Origin: Nakaseomyces glabratus
Taxonomy: Eukaryota > Ascomycota > Saccharomycetes > Saccharomycetales > Saccharomycetaceae
Assembly (NCBI RefSeq): GCF_010111755.1
Contig: NC_088959.1
Coordinates: 868,001-932,000 of the forward strand
DNA length: 64,000 nucleotides
Reading direction: 5' to 3'
Of the stretch, positions 57,787 through 64,000 are shown piece after piece. The notes under the pieces were generated by a model. That model saw only the letters and a program-made list of their open reading frames with translations, had not been told where the DNA came from and searched no databases. Within the stretch, counting starts at the first letter, position 1; every line of letters begins with the position of its first letter. The position numbers were made by a program, and so were the translations under genes.

Positions 57787-58044
57787 TTATCTTTGTAGCG
57801 TGCGTAGTTTATCCTCGATAGCTGTTATACTCTTTTGAAACTGTGCATCATTATCTGTCATTTGTTTTTGAACGTTTTTTAGTAGACCTTCTATTTCACT
57901 TACTATATCAAACATTGTAATAACATTATTGGTGGCAGCATTCGATTCCGTTGTCTTGTTTGTAGTTGTATTAGTTGGGATGTTTTGTAAAGGTTCCTCA
58001 GTTTGTATTTGGTTGATTTGATCACTGGAAGCTGCGTTGCTCAT
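57787..58044 (-). CDS. Small coiled-coil protein, possibly HSBP1-like
   Basis: An 85-residue protein with a polar T/N/Q-rich head (1-40) and a single amphipathic coiled coil (about 42-85: IVSEIEGLLKNVQKQM, then FQKSITAIEDKLRTLQ). The heptad pattern recalls heat-shock-factor binding protein 1, but this is a weak resemblance and I do not recognise an S. cerevisiae orthologue with confidence. It is divergent to RRG7 and shares a PAC-containing promoter, and codon use is ordinary, so a real gene is likely. A subunit of a small coiled-coil complex (for example of kinetochore or trafficking type) is also possible. Confidence 0.6.
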   Translation of the reverse strand: MSNAASSDQINQIQTEEPLQNIPTNTTTNKTTESNAATNNVITMFDIVSEIEGLLKNVQKQMTDNDAQFQKSITAIEDKLRTLQR

Positions 58045-58206
58045 TCTGTTTGGATTTGATAGTGTCCTATGTGCTGATGTCGTAACAGATACTAGGGTCA
58101 GAGTTGTAGTACACTCGAAATTCTTTCAGAATTGCAATTTGAATCAACAGTTGAAGCTTCATTTTTGACTAATTCAACTGACTCGGATCCATTTTGGCAA
58201 AAAAAG

Positions 58207-58216
58207 GCGATGAGCT
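58207..58216 (+). promoter_or_regulatory. PAC element, RRG7 and small gene
   Basis: Exact GCGATGAGCT followed by TGAAAATTC, 62 bases before the chosen RRG7 ATG and 163 from the small gene. Its presence argues that the upstream ATG at 58194, which would translate it, is not the real start. Confidence 0.6.
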
Positions 58217-58277
58217 GAAAATTCACGATAATAAGCCTGGTTCGAGCAGAAGCACTGGTTACAGTGCTGATCTCCAG

Positions 58278-59039
58278 ATGATACGGCATAGTTGCAGAGC
58301 ACTAAGGTTTGTTAGAAGTTTCCATGATTATAACTCGGATATCTTGAAATTTGTGGCTTCCAACACCTTGATAAGCGATTCCGCTGTTTATAAGGGCAAA
58401 TTATATGAATTGACGGTTCAGCGAGAACTGTATAACAAGCTGCGAATAGGTCAATTGGATGTAGTTGGTGGAGCTCATGATGGTGGTGTTGACATCAAGG
58501 CCCTATGGAATTTATTTCCCATATTTCAATGTGCTCTGGATGCCGGTGTGATAAAGGAGCCATCGCTACCTTTAAAGGGGACAAGAATAAATGACACACT
58601 GGTAAAGCCGTTGGTGAATCAGTATGATATAAAAAACAAGATAGCACCATCAATTGAAGTTTTGGTGCAGTGCAAAGCTTATGTTAGCAAGATTTCTCCA
58701 AAGGAGATAAGGGAACTGGCAGGTACATATTTAAGCTTAACCGCTAAAAATAAGGCATCCCTGAGCACCATCCCAATAATGTGCTCCCCACAACTACCCA
58801 CTTCAAGTAGTCTGAAGTTGTTGGAGAAACTCAATATACCATTCCTGTATTTACGAATCAACACCCTACGACATGGATCGTTAAATGACTTTGAATTGAC
58901 AAACACTGGCCAACTGATGGGGTATCTAATGAATCCCATACTGAAGGGCTATTTAGAAGGTAGTGGGTTTGAAGAATGGATGAAGTTTGAGCTGTATAAT
59001 AATGCCATGAATCATAGTCAAGATAAGGATTTCATTTGA
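58278..59039 (+). CDS. RRG7: Mitochondrial genome maintenance protein Rrg7
   Basis: A 253-residue protein (S. cerevisiae 242). The region LYELTVQRELYNKLR, then VGGAHDGGVDIKALW, matches Rrg7 and looks like a restriction-endonuclease-like (PD-(D/E)xK) fold: GGxxDGGVD with Asp, then VLVQCKAY with the Q-x-K pair about 65 residues later. With the start at 58278 the N-terminus RHSCRALRFVRSFHDYN is a good mitochondrial presequence; the ATG at 58194 would add 28 residues across a PAC element. RRG7 loss in S. cerevisiae disturbs respiratory growth and mitochondrial DNA; enzymatic activity is my inference. Confidence 0.92.
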   Translation: MIRHSCRALRFVRSFHDYNSDILKFVASNTLISDSAVYKGKLYELTVQRELYNKLRIGQLDVVGGAHDGGVDIKALWNLFPIFQCALDAGVIKEPSLPLKGTRINDTLVKPLVNQYDIKNKIAPSIEVLVQCKAYVSKISPKEIRELAGTYLSLTAKNKASLSTIPIMCSPQLPTSSSLKLLEKLNIPFLYLRINTLRHGSLNDFELTNTGQLMGYLMNPILKGYLEGSGFEEWMKFELYNNAMNHSQDKDFI

Positions 59040-59336
59040 CTTAATTTACAATGCCTATATCTTCTTTCTAAGAATACAGGGTGTTTGTTGAAATTATGTA
59101 AATATGGAGTTCATATCTTTTTTTAAAAGATAACTATTTATGATTTCCGGAAGCAAGCTCAGTGTCGATGCTTGGCTTACTGTTACTGTGAAGAACAATG
59201 CAAAAATAAAATGATATATATGATAAAAAGGGATACTAATAAAAATTAATTCAACTTTGCAAAGAATGTGAAATAGCAATTCCCTAAAAATGGCATAAAA
59301 ACATCAGTAATAATAATAAAAATAGTGTAGGCTGGT
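59040..59336. other. Convergent intergenic region
   Basis: AT-rich 3' flanks of RRG7 and the MCH5-like gene; nothing else is recognised. Confidence 0.4.
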
Positions 59337-60902
59337 TCAGAACTTGACAAACCTGAAACCAACACAGAAATGACGAGAGATAATAAAACATAGTGCGGAT
59401 AAAATACTTGCTACACCACAGAAAATAACAAAGTTACGGTAGCCAGTTAAAGACTCATTTCCAATAATTGCACCAGTGACGGGGATAAAAATCAGATTAC
59501 CGAAAGCGACTCCCAGGTACATTGTAGAATAGCGCTTACCAAATTCTTCCGTCTTTGAAATTTGACCACAACAGACAGGTAGCAAAGATAAAATACTACC
59601 AGAGAAAAAACCATACAAAGCACTGATTACATACATGTTAGCCAAGGTGTTACCAAATGGCAGCCATCCTACTAGGATAACAATACTCAGTGAGAAAATA
59701 GTAATAATGGCGATATTGAATCTTCCGATCCAATCGCTGAAATAGCCAGGTAACCACCTTCCCGGGATGCCCAAAGCATTAATGACCATGATAAACATAT
59801 ATGCATCAGACTCGGAAAGCCCATGTGCTGTACTGTACGAAGCAAAATACGTGATAGTTGAGCATAAGCATATTTCACCCAGAACAGTCCCGGAAACACA
59901 GAATAGGTATTTCATGTCCAAAAAGCCTTTTAAGTCACAGCTTTGTCTAATATAGACTCTCATAATACGTTGGAATTTTGATTCATTTTGGTACTTTTCA
60001 GGTTCGACTACGTGTGGTAATCTCTCCTTGGCTAAAAGTAAGGACAGGGATAGCAAGAACAGATCTATTAAAGCCCAAGTTCTCATTCCCCAAGCATAAC
60101 CGAAATTGGGGTCAGTGTCAGATTTAAGAGCGTAGAATTTTCTAACGATGATGGGGAATATAACACCACCGATAGAACCTCCAATGGTAGCACAAGCCAC
60201 AGCGGTACCGCGTCTTCTGCAGAAGTAGTGAGCGGGAACGGCTACAAGTGGTGCGATTAGTATACCGTTGCCAAATCCACATACAATGGAGAATGCTAGG
60301 ATGAAATGCCACACTTTGGTGCAATTAGCAGTAGCGATCAAACCAGCAACGTGTAGCACGGTACCCAAGATGACGGGGTCTCTGTAACCATTACGGTCAA
60401 AATAAGTGCCTGAGAAGATGCAGCAACTGTAGTTGATAAACAGGAACAAGGAGAAGATCCAACCAATGGTAGATGTCTTGACATCACTCAATTGGTACTT
60501 CTGTATGTGGTCTTCGATAACACCCGTAGCGTTCAGAGTACCGAAGCAAGCGGTCAGCCCCAGGAAACAGCCGAGAACGTTTGTCCAGGCCTTGAACCCG
60601 CCCTCTGGGAAATCGTCGATATCGTCAAACTGGTATAGCAGCTTCTCATCGTCCATCTTGTTGTGGCTATCTGGCACATCAGTGTCTTCAGACTCAGAAT
60701 CAGACTCCTCCTCCATTTTCGCGGTCAATTGACGGGAAAGATAGTCGTCGATCTCCGAGCTCTCACCTTTCTTGTACTGGTAACCGTCCCGGTGGTTGTA
60801 CACAACACCGTTAGTAGCACCAACATCGCTAGAACTGGCACCTTGCAGAACTGAAGGAAGCGAATCCATCTCCAGCGACTCCATGTCATGAGCGGGACAC
60901 AT
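59337..60902 (-). CDS. MCH5: Riboflavin transporter-like MFS protein, MCH5-like copy A
   Basis: A 521-residue transporter, the same length as S. cerevisiae Mch5, the plasma-membrane riboflavin uptake carrier. An acidic cytosolic head (about 1-85) leads to FPEGGFKAWTNVLGCF at TM1; about twelve membrane segments follow. Mch5-type landmarks are SGTYFDRNGYRDPVI, CTKVWHFILAFSIVCGFGNG, AHYFCRRRGTAVA, YALYGFFSGS-like, and LPVCCGQISKTEEFGKRYSTMY, ending CVGFRFVKF. RRG7 and MCH5 are adjacent in S. cerevisiae too (YOR305W-YOR306C). A TATA box lies about 145 bases upstream. Which of the two tandem copies keeps riboflavin transport cannot be told. Confidence 0.9.
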   Translation of the reverse strand: MCPAHDMESLEMDSLPSVLQGASSSDVGATNGVVYNHRDGYQYKKGESSEIDDYLSRQLTAKMEEESDSESEDTDVPDSHNKMDDEKLLYQFDDIDDFPEGGFKAWTNVLGCFLGLTACFGTLNATGVIEDHIQKYQLSDVKTSTIGWIFSLFLFINYSCCIFSGTYFDRNGYRDPVILGTVLHVAGLIATANCTKVWHFILAFSIVCGFGNGILIAPLVAVPAHYFCRRRGTAVACATIGGSIGGVIFPIIVRKFYALKSDTDPNFGYAWGMRTWALIDLFLLSLSLLLAKERLPHVVEPEKYQNESKFQRIMRVYIRQSCDLKGFLDMKYLFCVSGTVLGEICLCSTITYFASYSTAHGLSESDAYMFIMVINALGIPGRWLPGYFSDWIGRFNIAIITIFSLSIVILVGWLPFGNTLANMYVISALYGFFSGSILSLLPVCCGQISKTEEFGKRYSTMYLGVAFGNLIFIPVTGAIIGNESLTGYRNFVIFCGVASILSALCFIISRHFCVGFRFVKF

Positions 60903-61042
60903 TGTGGAAAAGTTCTTTAGTACTGCAAGTTTTTTTTTTCTAGCTTTACCCTCGACTCAATTCACACTAGCAAATAAAGTATAACTAGCCTGTCTAGTTT
61001 GGAGTGGAAGAGGGAAGCTACGAGGGAAGGCTTTCGATGCCC

Positions 61043-61050
61043 TTTATATA
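61043..61050 (-). promoter_or_regulatory. TATA box of MCH5-like A
   Basis: TTTATATA reads TATATAAA towards the gene, about 141-148 bases before the ATG. Confidence 0.55.
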
Positions 61051-61695
61051 CTCCCATAAAGCTCGGTATTGAGTCTTGGAAACTCGATGAGGTACAAATG
61101 CGGACATTTCACCTTGCTTGCTGCGATAGTTTCTAACACGCATTTGCTATATTTTGTAACTGCAATGTAGCCTGTGGGTCAAAAATTGGTTTAGTTGGGG
61201 TGATCACCACGCACTCCATCTGCGGTACTTTCTGAGCATGTTCTAGCATAATCCACAGAATCCACAGAATCCGCCGAAGGGGGAGATGGTTCTCATATCT
61301 AAATGTAAAAATTATAGGACATTTTGCTTTGTGTGCTTGTGTTCTGGAAATCCCGCGCTATTTTAGCACAGAACCTTTATGCGGGAAAGCTTTCTATCCT
61401 GTAGGTGCGTATCTGCGGAACACTCTTCGCTGAACACCAAAAAAAGCGTAAATCATTGCTGCTTAGTTCTATTTTTTTTTGTCTACCAATTTCACAGATT
61501 TGTCCCCTTCTTGGCTCGGCGTGCGAGGGTTTCTAGGCACTGAAAGTGTAATTGACTTGGCTCTCTCCATGAAAAATGACTCCTAAGAAGGGACAAATTC
61601 TAGAAAGCCAAATAGAATAAGCAAAAATTCGGTTAGTTGTGCGAGCGTTTCTGTGTAAATGACCGCAAAATGATGTGAAAAATGGGGGAAAATGG

Positions 61696-61708
61696 GAAAA
61701 TTCTAGAA
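61696..61708. promoter_or_regulatory. Heat-shock element, three units
   Basis: GAA-AA-TTC-TA-GAA is a perfect alternating nGAAn array of three units, the minimal Hsf1 site. A two-unit TTCTAGAA also occurs at 61598-61605. Both are 700-800 bases from the MCH5-like A start. Confidence 0.45.
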
Positions 61709-61717
61709 TCGTTGCTT

Positions 61718-61731
61718 GGGCGTTACCGCCC
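61718..61731. repeat. GC-rich inverted repeat
   Basis: GGGCG and CGCCC separated by TTAC, ten bases after the heat-shock element. GC-rich arms in an AT-rich spacer make chance less likely; no factor is assigned. Confidence 0.5.
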
Positions 61732-62066
61732 TGAAACTCTGATGCAGGCAAGAGGGCGGGATCGGCGTAAATCGCAAGTGTAGCGATAATAAGCAAAAAT
61801 AAAATTAATACAAAATAATTAGATGATTAATGATATTAGTATATTATTTTTATTTAGCTGGATAGTGTACAGAGTTTGAAGACAAAAGAAAAAAAACAAA
61901 ATAAAACTAAAATTGAAAAAGCATACAAAAAAAAAAAGTGAAAAAAAATTTGGAGACTCATAAAAAGCGAGTATAGTAATGGGGGAAAGAAAAATTGTAA
62001 ATTGTAATAAAAGAATAGCGAAGTAAAGAAAAAAAAATTGAAATTACTGAGAAATGAAATGAAAGG

Positions 62067-63689
62067 TTAGAATTTCACCAGTTTGAAGCCGACACAGTAG
62101 TATCTTGAGATGACAAAGCTGACGGCGCAAAGCAAAGTGGTAACACCGCAGAAGATGACGTAGTGTTGGTAGCTTTGTAGGGATTCGTTACCGATAATGG
62201 CACCTGTGACTGGGACAGCGATCAATGTTCCGAATGCGACGACGAAGTACATGGTGGAGTAACGTCTACCGAACTCTTCGGTCTTTGAGATTTGACCACA
62301 GCATACTGGTAGCAATGAGAAGATACTTCCCGAGAAAAATCCGTAAAGGGCACTGATAACGTACATGTTTTTCAAGTTGGTTCCAAATGGGAGCCATCCG
62401 ACCAGCATGACGATACCAAGACCACAGATAGTGATGATTGCCACGTTGAATCTTCCAATAACATCACTCAAGTAACCTGGGATGTATCTACCAAGGATAC
62501 CAACAAGGTTGACAACCATGATCAGCATATAAGCATCTGATTCGGAGATACCGTGTGCTGTACTGTATGAGGCGAAGTATGTGATGGTAGCACATAGAGA
62601 GAATTCACCAATCACAGTTCCGATAACACAGAATAAGTACTTCATGTCTAGGAAAGCCTTGGCATCGAAACTTTCCATAAAGTAAATCTTTAGCACACGT
62701 TTCCATGTTGGTACACTTTTTTCCTCCTCCGTGAGCACAACGTTTGGAAGTCTTTCCTTTGCCATGAGCACCGCAATGACCAATAGGAAGAGGTCAATTA
62801 GACCCCAGGCCCTTAGACCCCAAACGAATCCGTAGTTTGGGTCTGAAGTAGATTTCATGGTGAAGAATTTTCTTAGAATGACAGGGAAGATTACACCACC
62901 CACAGAGCCACCTACGGTAGCGCAGGCCAAAGCAGTACCACGTCTCTTGTTGAAATAGTGAGCGGGAACTGAGACTAAAGGTGCGATTAGGATACCATTA
63001 CCGAAACCACAAACGATAGAGAACGCTAGGATGAAATGCCACACTTTTGTACAATTGGCTGTAGCAATCAAACCAGCAACGTGCAGGATACCACCTAGGA
63101 TGACGGGGTTTCTGAAGCCGTTTCTGTCGAAGTAAGTACCTGAAAAGATACATGAACTGAAGTTGATAAACAAGAACACAGAGAAGATCCAGCCGATAGT
63201 GGATGGGTTCTCGTTAGCCAATTGGTATTGTTGGACGTGGTCTTCGACAACACCGGAAGCGTTTAGAAGACCGAAACAAGCGACTAGGCCACAGAAACAG
63301 CCAATGACAGTGGTCCAAGCTCTCAGGCCACCTTCTGGGAAATCATCAACGTCGGAGTAATTCAAAGGTTTCTCCTCGTAGTTACTCTCGACATCACTCG
63401 AGTCATTAGAGCGAACCACGGTAGCGATGTCTTCAGAGTCAGATTCAGAATCAGTCTCGTTGTCCTTCTGATGAGTACGCTCACGGGTCAAGTAGTTGCC
63501 CTCGCTGGAGGACCCTTTCGCCTTCTTGTCAACGGAGATGACATCAGAGTCAAAGGCCATCGGACCCGCGGAGTCTCCAGTCACAGAAGACGAAATAGAC
63601 ACAGCATCAGCATGTGTATTTTCATTAGCATCAGTGTTATATGTGCGGTATGCATAGTCAGCTTGTGTCACGCCATTTTCATGTACCAT
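62067..63689 (-). CDS. Riboflavin transporter-like MFS protein, MCH5-like copy B
   Basis: A 540-residue tandem paralogue of copy A, same strand. The membrane core is very similar to copy A (CTKVWHFILAFSIVCGFGNGI, LPVCCGQISKTEEFGRRYSTMYF, GAIIGNESLQSYQHYVIFCGV), while the first 100 residues are acidic and diverged. Some positions look closer to S. cerevisiae Mch5 than copy A does (VVEDHVQQYQL region aside, LGRYIPGYLSDVIGRFNVAI). About twelve membrane segments. Coding sequence is somewhat GC-rich and codon-biased, suggesting higher expression than copy A. A TATA box lies about 230 bases upstream. Confidence 0.88.
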   Translation of the reverse strand: MVHENGVTQADYAYRTYNTDANENTHADAVSISSSVTGDSAGPMAFDSDVISVDKKAKGSSSEGNYLTRERTHQKDNETDSESDSEDIATVVRSNDSSDVESNYEEKPLNYSDVDDFPEGGLRAWTTVIGCFCGLVACFGLLNASGVVEDHVQQYQLANENPSTIGWIFSVFLFINFSSCIFSGTYFDRNGFRNPVILGGILHVAGLIATANCTKVWHFILAFSIVCGFGNGILIAPLVSVPAHYFNKRRGTALACATVGGSVGGVIFPVILRKFFTMKSTSDPNYGFVWGLRAWGLIDLFLLVIAVLMAKERLPNVVLTEEEKSVPTWKRVLKIYFMESFDAKAFLDMKYLFCVIGTVIGEFSLCATITYFASYSTAHGISESDAYMLIMVVNLVGILGRYIPGYLSDVIGRFNVAIITICGLGIVMLVGWLPFGTNLKNMYVISALYGFFSGSIFSLLPVCCGQISKTEEFGRRYSTMYFVVAFGTLIAVPVTGAIIGNESLQSYQHYVIFCGVTTLLCAVSFVISRYYCVGFKLVKF

Positions 63690-64000
63690 AACTGTGTTAT
63701 GAGTGTTTGTGTGTATTTGTGTGTGTGTGGGTTAAGTGCTTTAAGTGTTGATTTGATTTTAATATCTTCAACTAGTTATCCGTTATTCTTAAATTGGAAA
63801 TCTTTCTTTTTTTAATTTTGATATTTTAGTTCACCACAGTTATAAGGTGTATTTTGTATTGTTCAGCGATGCTCTTTTATGAGTCTCAAAATAACTTCAG
63901 CATCGAGTATTGCCTACTTTATATAGTTTTTTTTTTTCAATTTTTGGTTTTGTCGGGCAGGTTTTTACCCACTAGAATTGGCCGCCACTGTGATTCCTCC
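63690..64000. other. Promoter of MCH5-like B, to window end
   Basis: About 310 bases with a GT-rich stretch just before the ATG (63695-63731), a TATA box (63917-63926) and an 11-T run (about 63927-63937). Confidence 0.5.
63917..63926 (-). promoter_or_regulatory. TATA box of MCH5-like B
   Basis: CTTTATATAG reads CTATATAAAG towards the gene, about 230 bases before the ATG, which implies a leader of over 100 bases. Confidence 0.5.

Larger units (their letters stand above)
60903..62066. other. Long intergenic region between the MCH5-like genes
   Basis: About 1.16 kb. It carries the copy A TATA box, a perfect three-unit heat-shock element (61696-61708), an inverted repeat GGGCG-TTAC-CGCCC (61718-61731) and direct repeats of TCCACAGAA (about 61250-61275). 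The right 250 bases are A-rich 3' flank of copy B. A short frame at 61533-61796 overlaps these sites and has no recognisable product. Confidence 0.5.

Noticed and set aside
58194..58277. Longer RRG7 start at ATG 58194
   Set aside because: It would translate a complete PAC element, and the later ATG gives a mitochondrial presequence and the family length.

Overview
The window is nuclear DNA from a budding yeast of the Saccharomycetaceae. It is densely packed with mostly intronless genes, has two tRNA genes with Pol III T-runs, and nearly every long reading frame can be matched to a Saccharomyces cerevisiae protein by recalled sequence and gene order. No prokaryotic, phage, transposon, LTR, rRNA or CRISPR element was seen. 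The run POP4 to CHK1 follows the S. cerevisiae YBR257W-YBR274W tract with no genes of the sister (YJL) tract interleaved, which points to a post-whole-genome-duplication yeast. I cannot fix the species; a Nakaseomyces-like or related post-WGD lineage would fit.

Layout. 1-3.4 kb: 5' part of a BUB1/MAD3-family checkpoint gene, tRNA-Gln(UUG), and a four-RRM protein (PES4/MIP6). 3.9-12.4 kb: YSC84/LSB3, ARG4, HIS2, tRNA-Ala(AGC), ECO1, CDC14, a mix of genes that S. cerevisiae splits between chromosomes VI and VIII. 13-18 kb: a tandem pair of ESBP6/MCH-type monocarboxylate-porter homologues in long intergenic surroundings. 19.4-21.6 kb: probable PTR3. 21.9-45.1 kb: POP4, SHG1, a YBR259W-like cullin-related protein, RGD1, TAE1, AIM5/MIC12, SHM1, YPT10, TSC10, REI1, MRPL37, SDH8, BIT2/BIT61, EFM2, HSM3, UBX7, CHK1. 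45.3-49.4 kb: CWC23, RSM23, CEG1. 50.3-64 kb: CPA1, ISW2, RNT1, a small coiled-coil gene, RRG7, and a tandem pair of MCH5-like transporters.

These are independent monocistronic housekeeping genes, not a pathway cluster. Two themes link them. The PAC element (GCGATGAGC, 13 exact copies, some with an RRPE A/T element) sits in many promoters, in front of ribosome/translation genes (POP4, REI1, EFM2) but also checkpoint, lipid and metabolic genes. Two separate tandem pairs of the same transporter superfamily (MCH/monocarboxylate porter) lie in one 64 kb window.

Several start codons were moved inward from the longest frame (HIS2, ESBP6-like 1, AIM5, SDH8, EFM2, HSM3, UBX7, CHK1, ISW2, RRG7), using family length, non-ATG upstream starts, or overlap with a tRNA or promoter motif. 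Gene identities rest on recalled homology and synteny; no searches were run.
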